A stretch of DNA of 64,000 nt. Source: JAOUEA01 sp963825635 (lineage in GTDB: Bacteria; Actinomycetota; UBA4738; HRBIN12). Location: positions 1,674,001-1,738,000 of the forward strand of contig CAWGTU010000001.1 of the NCBI GenBank assembly GCA_963825635.1, read 5' to 3'. Of this stretch, positions 35,777 through 43,318 are shown one piece after another. Under the pieces are notes generated by a model. That model was not told the DNA's origin, ran no database searches, and saw nothing but the letters and a program-made list of their open reading frames with translations. A program made the translations under genes and the position numbers. Position 1 is the stretch's first letter, and each line of letters begins with the position of its first letter.

Positions 35777-37001
35777 TCAGGCGCCTCGCGGCGTCATCTC
35801 CGTCATGCCCCAGGGACTGCCGTACTCGTTCAGAAGATCGAGGAACGGCACGGCGTCGAACGCCTCCGGCCCGAGCACGCCCGCGCCCGCTCCAGGTGCC
35901 GTTCGCGATCAGCTCCAGGCCGATCACCGGGTTGATCGCGGTCTGCCACACGACCGCCTGCGCCCCGTCGTCCTTCCACGTCTGCTCGTTGTCGACGACG
36001 TGGTACAGGTACACCTCGCGCGGGGCGCCGTCGGTGCCGGTGCCGGTGATCCACGTGCCCGCGCACGTCTTGCCCGACATCTTGTCGCCGAGCGTCATCG
36101 GGTCGGGCAGCGCCGCGGCCACGACGTCACGCGGAGAGACCTCCACCCCTCGCACGCTCACCTTCTCGACCCGATCGAGGCCGAGCTTGTGCAGGGTCTC
36201 GAGCACCTGGATGAACTCGTCGCCCAGCCCGTACTTGAAGGTGACGCGCCGGCAATCGACCCAGCGCGGCACGAGCAACACCTCCTCGTGCTCGACGTTC
36301 ACGCACTCGACCTCGCCGATGCCCTCGGGGAACGTGAACGTCTCCGGCTCGCTGAACGGGGCGGTGGTGAACCACCCGCGGTCCTTCTCCCAGATCACGG
36401 GTGGATTCAGGCATTCCTCGATCGTGGTCCAGATCGAGAACGTGGGGGCGAAGTCGTATCCCTCGATCTCGAGGTTCGCGCCGTCACGCACGCCCACCTC
36501 GTCGATATGGCTGAAGAGGTGGTCGGCGGCGTAGCGGGCGAAGACATCGGCGGCTCCCGGCTCGATGCCGATGCCGACCAGAGCCAACGCTCCCCGGTCC
36601 TCCCAGAGGTCCGACATCGCGAACTGGTCGTCACCCAGCTTCTTGCCGACCTCCTCGTGCGGGCGCTCGGGGTGAGGCTCGGAGAGCGACATCGCCATGT
36701 CCATGTAGTTCACGCCCGCCTCGAGGGCACCGAGGAAGATCGGCATCACGAAGCGCGGATCGGCGGCGTTCAGGATGATGTCGCAGTCGTGCGCTCGGGC
36801 GACATCGGCGACCTGGGTCGCATCGGTCGCATCGACCTTCGCCGCGGCGAACCTGCCGCCGGCCCCGTAGCGATCGACGATGCGCTGCGCCTTCGTCTCG
36901 TCGATGTCGGCGAACACGATGTGCTCGTAGAAGTCGCGCCGGGCGGCGATGGGCGCGAACGCCGACCCGACCCCACCGCTGCCGACCACCAGGATCCTCA
37001 T
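35777..37001 (-). CDS. saccharopine dehydrogenase-like / carboxynorspermidine-dehydrogenase family protein, frameshifted near the C-terminus
   Basis: A Rossmann protein starting MRILVVGSGGVGSAFAPIAA, with VDATDATQVADVARAHDCDIILNAAD and an ALVGIGIEPGAADVFARYA segment, resembling Lys9-like saccharopine dehydrogenases and carboxynorspermidine/homospermidine synthases. The main frame diverges after LIANGTWSG at about 35885. With one extra base removed it continues GVLGPEAFDAVPFLDLLNEY and stops at 35777. The indel therefore costs only the last roughly 35 residues. A GGGAG site precedes the ATG. The substrate is unknown. A polyamine- or lysine-related reductive condensation is the family expectation. 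Confidence 0.8.
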
Positions 37002-37166
37002 GTCGCCATCTCCCTTCGGGCACAGGTGCAGGGGATGGTAGTCGGCGACGGCGCTCCGGAGCCAGGTTGAGCTCGCCGGTCGGCCCCCGCTCGTCGGGAC
37101 CCTCGTCACCTGATCCGGTGCCCCACATCGACCACGATGACCGCAGAGCGACGAGGAGGCAGGAGG

Positions 37167-37379
37167 ATGCGCCACCACATCGTCTACTGGCGGATGGCGA
37201 AGCGAGAGACCGACGTCGACGATGCGGAGCTCGCACTGCTCCGCGAGCAGGAGCGCCGGGGCGAGGTCTACATCGAGTTCCTCGACGGCATACGGCTGCC
37301 GCTCACCTGGAGCCCCGCGGGCCACCGTTGGGTGCCGCAGGCCGCGACCCCGGTCGGGCAGGAACGCTCCGCCGCCTAG
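37167..37379 (+). CDS. small protein of unknown function (70 residues)
   Basis: A short ORF begins MRHHIVYWRMAKRETD and is acidic in the middle (DDAELALLREQERRGEV). It ends in a WSPAGHRWVP segment followed by a polar tail. Two overlapping AGGAGG-like sites precede the ATG, which is strong evidence of translation. It lies between the divergent saccharopine-dehydrogenase-like gene and the coenzyme M genes, 57 bp before the latter, so it could be the first gene of that operon. No family is recognised. Confidence 0.6.
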   Translation: MRHHIVYWRMAKRETDVDDAELALLREQERRGEVYIEFLDGIRLPLTWSPAGHRWVPQAATPVGQERSAA

Positions 37380-37436
37380 ATCGACCGCCGACGAACTCCG
37401 GCTTCACCGAGGTGGAGACTCATCTACGATGAGCGG

Positions 37437-38232
37437 ATGGTGGACGGAGCAGCCGGGTTCCTGGATCTGCTGCCACGTAGTCGCAAGCCCCGGTCGTCGG
37501 GCCTGACCCACGTGCTGGACAAGGGGTCGTCCCCCGCGGAGCTGGAGGGCTTGCTCTCACGAGCGGGAGCAGCGATCGATATCTGGAAGATGGGCTGGGG
37601 AACGGCCTACCTTGAGCCCGACGTTCCGCAGAAGGTCTCGATCCTCGCCGACCACGGGGTGCGCGCCTGCGTCGGCGGCACGCTCCTCGAGGTCGCATGG
37701 GGGCAGGGGCGGGCCGAAGCCTGCCTCGCATGGGCTGCGGAGATCTGGATTCCCGTGTGTCGAGGTCTCCAACGGTTCGATCTCGATGCCGTTGTCCGAG
37801 AAGCGTCGCTTGATCGCCGAGGCCTCTCGCACGTTCGTCGTCGTCTCCGAGGTCGGCTCGAAGGACCCCCGGACGCCGGTCTCCCCCGCCGGGTGGGCCG
37901 AGGAGATGATGGGCGACCTCGAGGCAGGCGCCATGTGGGTGCTGGCCGAGGGGCGAGAGAGCGGGACCGTCGGCCTCTACGACCCCGACGGCCGGGTGCG
38001 CGAGGACGTCGCAGACTCGATCGTCGATCACGTCGGCTCGGCCCGCGCGATCTTCGAGACCCCTCGGAAGGACCAGCAAGCCTGGTTCATCACCCGCTTC
38101 GGGAGCGAGGTGAACCTCGGGAACGTGCCGCCGCAGGAGGTGTTCGGTCTCGAGGCGCTCCGCCTCGGTCTGCGGGCGGACACGATCGCGCTGTCGCAGG
38201 AGAGCGCCTCACAGGTCGTATCCGAGTCATGA
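37437..38232 (+). CDS. comA: phosphosulfolactate synthase, ComA/XcbB type, with internal frameshift
   Basis: ComA adds sulfite to phosphoenolpyruvate to give phosphosulfolactate, the first step of coenzyme M synthesis. Family hallmarks are KPRSSGLTHVLDKG, IDIWKMGWGTAYL and GGTLLEVAWGQGR in the first frame, then GFPCVEVSNGSISMP and VVSEVGSKDP in the next frame. The break falls at 37743-37748, where one surplus base (GAGATCTGGATTC) separates WAAE from GFPCVEV. Corrected, it gives about 264 residues, normal for ComA. Its stop overlaps the next start (ATGA). Either the gene is inactive or the indel is an assembly error. The downstream genes match the Xanthobacter coenzyme M set. Confidence 0.88.
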
Positions 38233-39111
38233 GCAACGTCGTGCCACGCCGGTATCGAGGGGTCGCCGTGACCGAGGCCGATGTCCCGCTGCGGCCGGGC
38301 GATCTCCGCGACCACTTCCTCGGACGCGAGGCCTACCGGCGCACCGAGTACATCGTCGTTCGCCACGAGGCGTCGACCGCGGTCGTTCGTGTCTCGAAGG
38401 CCTCGGAAGAGCCCTTGTTCTCACCGATCACCGACGTCGAGATGCTCGCCGGCCCCCGACGAGACGGTGGAGGTCCACGCGCCGAACGTCGACACGGGCG
38501 TGCCCGCCCAGCTCGCCCGCACCGCGCTCGACGCGGCGCCGCACGCCCGCTGCGTGGTGGTCCGCGGCCGATACGAGCACGTGAACTTCATCATCGACCC
38601 CGAGCCCGTGCCCCTGCGCATCGTCGAGGTGGTCCCCCCCGAGCCCGCGAAGCTCGTGGACCAGGTGGAACGGATCCTCGACGTGGCCGAGGACCTCCCG
38701 CCCGTCGACGTGCGCGCCGAGGCGATCGACCTGCGCGATCTCGCGGCGAGCGCGCCGGCCGAGCGCTACCTGTTCCCCTGCCGAGGCTCGGGGGTCGATG
38801 CGCCGGGTGCGGCGGTCGAGTTCCTCGACACACGGCCGCCACGCGCCGATTGGGTGCTGGTGGGATGTGCCCGGTCCCGCCAGATCCACGAGCACTTCTA
38901 CGGAGACGTACCACCGAACGTCGAGATGTGCCCGCGGGAGCTGGTGGGCACGATCGAGGGGCCGACGCTCACGAAGTGCTGCCTGTTGGAGGATCGTGTC
39001 GAGCGCGACGGATCGCTCGTCGTGGTGCCATGGGGAGCCAGCCTCGGGGAGGTCCGCGAAGGGCTCGGGATCGTGCTCGGGGCGGCGGAGCCGGCGTGGG
39101 CGCCCGCCTGA
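38229..39111 (+). CDS. conserved protein of unknown function inside the coenzyme M locus (frameshifted)
   Basis: It begins MSNVVPRRYRGVAVTEADVP and reads well to VEMLAG. A CCCCC run at 38453-38457 then shifts the frame. With one C removed it continues PDETVEVHAPNVDTG and ends near GLGIVLGAAEPAWAPA, about 293 residues in all. Noticeable segments are VVVRGRYEHVNFIIDPEPVPL, FPCRGSGVDAPGAAVEFLD and VEMCPRELVGTIEGPTLTKCCLLED, with several cysteines. It is not similar to the archaeal CoM enzymes I know. Coupled starts with comA and with the next lyase make it an integral operon member and a candidate for an unassigned CoM step or a regulator. Confidence 0.75.
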
Positions 39112-40466
39112 CGGATTCGGCCCTGTACGGGCATCTGTGGGCCACCGACGAGCTGCGAGCGGTCTTCGACGAGCAGGCACGGCTGCGATCGTGGCTGGAG
39201 ATCCTCGTGACCCTGGCCGAAGCGCAGGCGGAGCTCTCCGTGATCCCGGTCGAGGCGGCAGAGGCGATCCGTCACGCTGCCTCCGTCGACGCGCTGGACC
39301 TCGAGTTCGTGGCGGCCGAGACGGTCGCCACAGGGCATTCGACCCTCGGGCTGATCCACGGTCTCCAGCGAGTCCTGCCGCCCGAAGCGCGGGAATGGGT
39401 CTACTACGGCGGCACGGTGCAAGACCTGACCGACACCTGGACCGCCCTTGCCGTGCGGCGCGTCGGCGAGGTCGCCTGGCGCGACCTGCGAGCGATCGAG
39501 GACTCGGTGCTCGAGCTCGCGCGGCAACACCGCGACACCCCCATGGCGGGGAGGACGCACGGTCAGCCCGGCGCCCCGATCACGTTCGGGCTGAAGGCGG
39601 CGACCTGGGCAGACGAGGTCTCCCGCCATCTCGACCGCCTCCGCGAGGGCATGCCTCGCTGGTCGGTCGGCCAGCTCGCGGGGGCCGTGGGCAACCTCGC
39701 CTTCTTCGGCGATCGTGGGCTCGAGCTGCGACGCGCCTTCTGCGACCGACTCGGCCTCGGCGACCCGGGCATCTCGTGGACGACCACCCGCGACCGTCCC
39801 GCCGAGTTCACGCTGGTGCTCTCGATGATCGCGGGCACGATGGGCCGCATCGGGAACGAGGTCTACCAGCTCCAACGGCCCGAGATCGGTGAGGTGCGGG
39901 AGCCCGCGAACCCCTCGGGCGTGAGCAGCATCACGATGCCTCACAAGCGCAACCCCGAACTCGCCGAGCATCTCGTCACGCTCGCTCGCCTCGTGCGGGT
40001 CGAGGCCACCGTGCTGCTCGAAGGCATGGTCGTCGAGCACGAACGTGACGGCCGTGGGTGGAAGGCGGAGTGGGTCGCGCTTCCCGAGGTGTGCCTGCTC
40101 ACCGGCGCCGCGCTCTCGTTCGGCCGCCGCATGCTCGAGGGTCTCGAGGTCGACGCGATCGCGATGCGCCGGAACCTGGACGCATCGCCCTTCTCCGCGT
40201 CCGAGCGGGTGCTCGCGGCGTTGTCGCCGGTGCTGGGCAAGCATCATGCCCAGGCCCGGCTCCAGGAGCTGCTCGCGCGGGCACGCCGTGACGGCGCGTC
40301 GCTCGACGACGCGTTGATGGCCGACGATGAGATCCGGGTGCAGCTCTCGGATGACGTCGTGTCGTCGTTCGCGCGAACGGAGACGGGCGCGGCGGGCGCG
40401 ATGGTCGACGAGGTGCTCGCCAGGGCGGCCCGTGCGCGAGCCGACGAGCCCGGACGATGGCCGTGA
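39096..40466 (+). CDS. aspartase/fumarase-superfamily lyase, XcbC/XcbD-like (adenylosuccinate-lyase-type)
   Basis: About 456 residues from a GTG that overlaps the upstream gene. Superfamily motifs are present: STLGLIHGLQ, AGRTHGQPGAPITFG, and the signature loop GVSSITMPHKRNPE. Adenylosuccinate lyase and carboxymuconate cycloisomerase are its nearest general relatives. In Xanthobacter autotrophicus Py2 two such lyases (XcbC1, XcbD1) belong to CoM synthesis, and XcbC1 eliminates phosphate from phosphosulfolactate to give sulfoacrylate. Position directly behind comA supports one of these roles. Which of the two cannot be decided by eye. Confidence 0.85.
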   Translation: MGARLTDSALYGHLWATDELRAVFDEQARLRSWLEILVTLAEAQAELSVIPVEAAEAIRHAASVDALDLEFVAAETVATGHSTLGLIHGLQRVLPPEAREWVYYGGTVQDLTDTWTALAVRRVGEVAWRDLRAIEDSVLELARQHRDTPMAGRTHGQPGAPITFGLKAATWADEVSRHLDRLREGMPRWSVGQLAGAVGNLAFFGDRGLELRRAFCDRLGLGDPGISWTTTRDRPAEFTLVLSMIAGTMGRIGNEVYQLQRPEIGEVREPANPSGVSSITMPHKRNPELAEHLVTLARLVRVEATVLLEGMVVEHERDGRGWKAEWVALPEVCLLTGAALSFGRRMLEGLEVDAIAMRRNLDASPFSASERVLAALSPVLGKHHAQARLQELLARARRDGASLDDALMADDEIRVQLSDDVVSSFARTETGAAGAMVDEVLARAARARADEPGRWP

Positions 40467-41425
40467 TCGCCCTCCCTCGGATGCGCCTCGCGGCGCTCCC
40501 GACCCCACTCGTGCGGGCGGAGCGTGCGGAGGCCGTCCTCGGCGCGGCGCCGATCTGGATCAAGCGCGACGATCTCACCGGGTTCGCCTTCGCGGGGAAC
40601 AAGGCGAGGAAGCTGGAGTTCCTGGTCGCCGACGCGCTCGAGCGCGGCTGCGACGTGATCCTGACCGGCGGCGGTCCCGGGTCGAACCACTGCCAGGCCA
40701 CCGCCGCTGCCGCCCGGGTCGCGGGCCTCTCGTGCCGCCTGGTCATGTACGGCGACGAGCCGACTCGTGCCCCGGCGAACCTGCGACTGGCCCGGATGTT
40801 CGGGGCCCAGGTGTCGTTCACGGGCGAGCCCGACCGCTCGTCGGTCGACGTCGCGATCGAAGAGGCCGCTGATTCCCTGATCGTCGCCGGCCGCCGGCCG
40901 GCCACGATCCCCAGAGGCGGCGCCTCGGCGCTGGGAGCCGTGGGCTACGCGCTCGCCGCCGACGAGCTCGCCGAACAACTGGCGTCACAACAGGTCGAGC
41001 CCTCGCTGGTGTTCGTGGCCACGGGCTCCTCCGGCACACAGGCGGGCCTCGTCGCCGGCTCGGTCGGCCGTTGCCGCCCGTGGCGGATCGTCGGCGCCTC
41101 GGTGAGCCGACCTCCCGCGGAGGCCCGGGGGAGGGTGGTCGAACTGGCCCGAGGCTGCGCTGAGATCCTCGGCCTGCCGTCGGCCGAACCCGCGGACGTC
41201 GAGGTGGTGGACGCACGGGGGCCCGGCTACCGCAGCGGATCGCCGGAGGGCGCCGCGGCCGCCGAACTGTTCGCCCGGACCGAGGGTCTGCTGCTGGACC
41301 GCGTGTTCACGGCGAAGGCGGCGGCAGCGATGATCGAGATGCTCCGCGACGGTGTGGAGGGGCCGGTCGTCTTCGTCCACACGGGGGGGGCGGCCACGAT
41401 CCTGGATGAGGAGGCAGAGGCATGA
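40457..41425 (+). CDS. PLP-dependent D-cysteine desulfhydrase/ACC deaminase-like enzyme, XcbE-like
   Basis: The protein has 322 residues of fold type II PLP enzyme. The cofactor lysine is in FAGNKARKLEF, the phosphate- and substrate-binding loops are GGGPGSNHCQATAAAARVAG and GSSGTQAGLVAG, and the C-terminal VFVHTGGAA is typical of D-cysteine desulfhydrases. Overlap with both neighbouring lyases implies one transcript and coupled translation. XcbE1 in the Xanthobacter CoM set belongs to this family and is thought to act late in the pathway. D-cysteine desulfhydrase activity would be the alternative if the locus were not a CoM operon. Confidence 0.87.
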   Translation: MAVIALPRMRLAALPTPLVRAERAEAVLGAAPIWIKRDDLTGFAFAGNKARKLEFLVADALERGCDVILTGGGPGSNHCQATAAAARVAGLSCRLVMYGDEPTRAPANLRLARMFGAQVSFTGEPDRSSVDVAIEEAADSLIVAGRRPATIPRGGASALGAVGYALAADELAEQLASQQVEPSLVFVATGSSGTQAGLVAGSVGRCRPWRIVGASVSRPPAEARGRVVELARGCAEILGLPSAEPADVEVVDARGPGYRSGSPEGAAAAELFARTEGLLLDRVFTAKAAAAMIEMLRDGVEGPVVFVHTGGAATILDEEAEA

Positions 41426-42915
41426 CGGGGTCCTCGAAGAGCGGTTCGTCGACGGAGGCGCCCGCCGCCGAGCTCGTGGAGGCGGGGTTCGCCCTCGAGG
41501 TGGCCGACGCGCCCCTGCTGCACGAAGGCCTGAACCTCGCCGACCTCGCGCACGTCCTGGTGCTGCATGAGCAAGGCCTCATCCCCGAGGACGCGGCCGC
41601 TCGGCTGCTCGCCGTGCTGCTCGAGGTCGCCGAGACCCCCGCAGAGGCGTTCCCGTACGAGGCGGAGTACGGCGACCCGTACAACTGCCGGGAACGCTTC
41701 TTCGTCGAGCGACTCGGCAACGACGCCGGATGGCTCCATGCGGGGCGGCCGCGGCGCGAAGCCGCCCGCATCGGCCTGCGCGTGGGCCTGCGCCGGCTCG
41801 TCGTAGGGCTGATCCAGGACACGGCACGTTTCGCGAAGGCGGTCGCTGCCACCGCGGACGAGCACGCGGAGACCCTCATCCCCGACCAGACCTATCTGCA
41901 GCAGGCGCAACCCTCGACCTTCGGGCACTACCTCCTGACGTTCGCCTACCCCGCGCTCCGCGACGCGGCCCGCCTTCGCCACGGCCTGGAGTGGGTGAAC
42001 CGCAGCCCGGGCGGCGCGGGGTGCGTGAACGGGAGTCGGCTCATGATCTCGCGCACGCGCGAAGCGGAGTTGATGGGCTTCGACGGCGTGATCGAGCACA
42101 CGCGCGACGCGATGTGGCAGACCGACGGGCTCGTCGACCTGCTGGCCACGAGCGCGAGCCTGCTCACGAACATGAGCAAGCTCGCAGAGGATCTCGAGAT
42201 CTGGGACAGCCAGGAGTTCGACTACGTCGATCTGGCCGGTTCGTACACACGAGCCAGCGTCCTGATGCCGCAGAAGCGGAATCCGTACGCACTGTCGATC
42301 GTTCGGGGCTCGGCCGGGGTCGCGATCGGGCGCCTGTCGGGATTCCTCTCCGTCGTGAAGACCCCGTCGGCCCGCAGCGACAACCTGATCTTCGCCTACG
42401 GCGAGGTGCCAAGGTCGCTCGAGCTCGCGGCGAAGACCACCAGACTGATGTCCGGCGTGGTGGGCAGCCTGCGCGTCAACGCGGCACGGATGCTCGAGTC
42501 GCTCATGTCCGGCTTCAGCCAGGCCACCGACCTCGCCGAGTACGTGATGCAGACGTGCGAGGTCGACTATCGCACCGCGTACCAGGTGGTCGGGACGGCG
42601 GTCCGGCGCGCCGCCGCCGAGGGCCTGCGCGGCGTGGACGTGACCGGCGCCATGCTCGACCGCGCTGCCGAGGAAACGCACGGCCGCGCCCTCGGACTCG
42701 AGGGGCGCGACCTCTCCGAGGTCCTCGATCCACGCTCGATCGTGATGACGAGGACCTCACCCGGCGGTGCGGCGCCCGCCGTCGTCCGTCGCATGGCCTC
42801 GTCGGTCGTCGACGAGGCATCGGAGCTGATCGCCGAGGCGGAGGCTCGGTGGCATGCGATCGATGAAGCCCGGGCGCGGCTCGTCAGCTCTGCGGAGCGG
42901 CTGGCGTCGGCGTGA
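41422..42915 (+). CDS. aspartase/fumarase-superfamily lyase, XcbD/XcbC-like (argininosuccinate-lyase-type)
   Basis: The protein has 497 residues. It resembles argininosuccinate lyase: LIPDQTYLQQAQPSTFGHYL, MISRTREAELMGFDGV, and the flexible signature loop in YTRASVLMPQKRNPYAL. No argininosuccinate synthase or other arginine gene is nearby. It overlaps the PLP-enzyme gene by 4 bp and is the second superfamily lyase in the operon, exactly as in the bacterial coenzyme M set. I therefore read it as a CoM lyase rather than ArgH. Its 3' end overlaps osmC on the opposite strand by 32 bp. Confidence 0.85.
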   Translation: MTGSSKSGSSTEAPAAELVEAGFALEVADAPLLHEGLNLADLAHVLVLHEQGLIPEDAAARLLAVLLEVAETPAEAFPYEAEYGDPYNCRERFFVERLGNDAGWLHAGRPRREAARIGLRVGLRRLVVGLIQDTARFAKAVAATADEHAETLIPDQTYLQQAQPSTFGHYLLTFAYPALRDAARLRHGLEWVNRSPGGAGCVNGSRLMISRTREAELMGFDGVIEHTRDAMWQTDGLVDLLATSASLLTNMSKLAEDLEIWDSQEFDYVDLAGSYTRASVLMPQKRNPYALSIVRGSAGVAIGRLSGFLSVVKTPSARSDNLIFAYGEVPRSLELAAKTTRLMSGVVGSLRVNAARMLESLMSGFSQATDLAEYVMQTCEVDYRTAYQVVGTAVRRAAAEGLRGVDVTGAMLDRAAEETHGRALGLEGRDLSEVLDPRSIVMTRTSPGGAAPAVVRRMASSVVDEASELIAEAEARWHAIDEARARLVSSAERLASA

Positions 42916-43303
42916 GCGGCTCATCGGCGACGACGTACTCGATCTCGGGATCGCCCAGCAGGGTGTTCGAGACGTAGCAGTAGCTGATCGCGCGCTCCAT
43001 CAGCGCCTCGACCTCCTCCCGCGGCAGGCTCGAATGCACGGCGAGTCGGAAGCGGCTCAGGCGCAGTCCGTCGTAGCCGGCGGTGACCCTCACGGCCACG
43101 TCGGGCGGCTCGCGGTCGCGCTTGCGGAACGCATGGACCACAGCCATCGTGAAGCAGACCGCCATCGAGGACACGAGTAGCTCCGTCGGCGTCGGACCCG
43201 CGTCCGCCCCTCCGAACTTCACGGGCTGGTCCGAGACGATCTCGAACCCGCGCACGGGAACACGCACCCGATAGTCGCCATCCCAGTAGGCGGTAAGCTC
43301 CAT
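42884..43303 (-). CDS. OsmC/Ohr-family thiol peroxidase-like protein
   Basis: The protein has 139 residues with the OsmC pattern of a PTPTELLVSSMAVCFTMAV helix carrying Cys50 and a later RAISYCYVSNTL segment with Cys109. These are the two conserved cysteines used to reduce organic hydroperoxides with a thiol partner. It ends inside the last CoM gene (convergent) and starts five bases from the divergent DUF1116 gene, so it is embedded in the locus. A role in protecting or using a small thiol would fit, but OsmC proteins are widespread and this is inference. Confidence 0.85.
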   Translation of the reverse strand: MELTAYWDGDYRVRVPVRGFEIVSDQPVKFGGADAGPTPTELLVSSMAVCFTMAVVHAFRKRDREPPDVAVRVTAGYDGLRLSRFRLAVHSSLPREEVEALMERAISYCYVSNTLLGDPEIEYVVADEPLTPTPAAPQS

Positions 43304-43318
43304 GGCCCATGGAGTCTA
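43294..43318. promoter_or_regulatory. near-palindromic divergent promoter, both transcripts probably leaderless
   Basis: Around the centre CCATGGCCCATGG the two start codons face outwards with five bases between them. TAAGCT lies nine bases before the plus-strand ATG (43309) and TAGACT nine bases before the minus-strand ATG (43303). Each -10 box therefore lies in or beyond the other gene's start, forming a symmetric overlapping promoter. A protein binding the dyad would control both genes together. Confidence 0.55.

Noticed and set aside
37437..40466. A single uninterrupted reading frame of about 1009 codons
   Set aside because: It is not a fusion protein. It joins the start of ComA, an out-of-frame middle, the start of the next gene, another out-of-frame stretch and the first lyase. 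Two one-base insertions and matching frame offsets create the illusion.
40457..41425. ACC deaminase
   Set aside because: Same fold family, but the operon context and D-cysteine-desulfhydrase-like motifs point to the XcbE-type enzyme.
41422..42915. Argininosuccinate lyase (argH)
   Set aside because: The sequence resembles ArgH, but no arginine genes are near. It overlaps the PLP gene of the CoM set and is paired with a second superfamily lyase, so a CoM role is more likely, though ArgH is not excluded by sequence alone.
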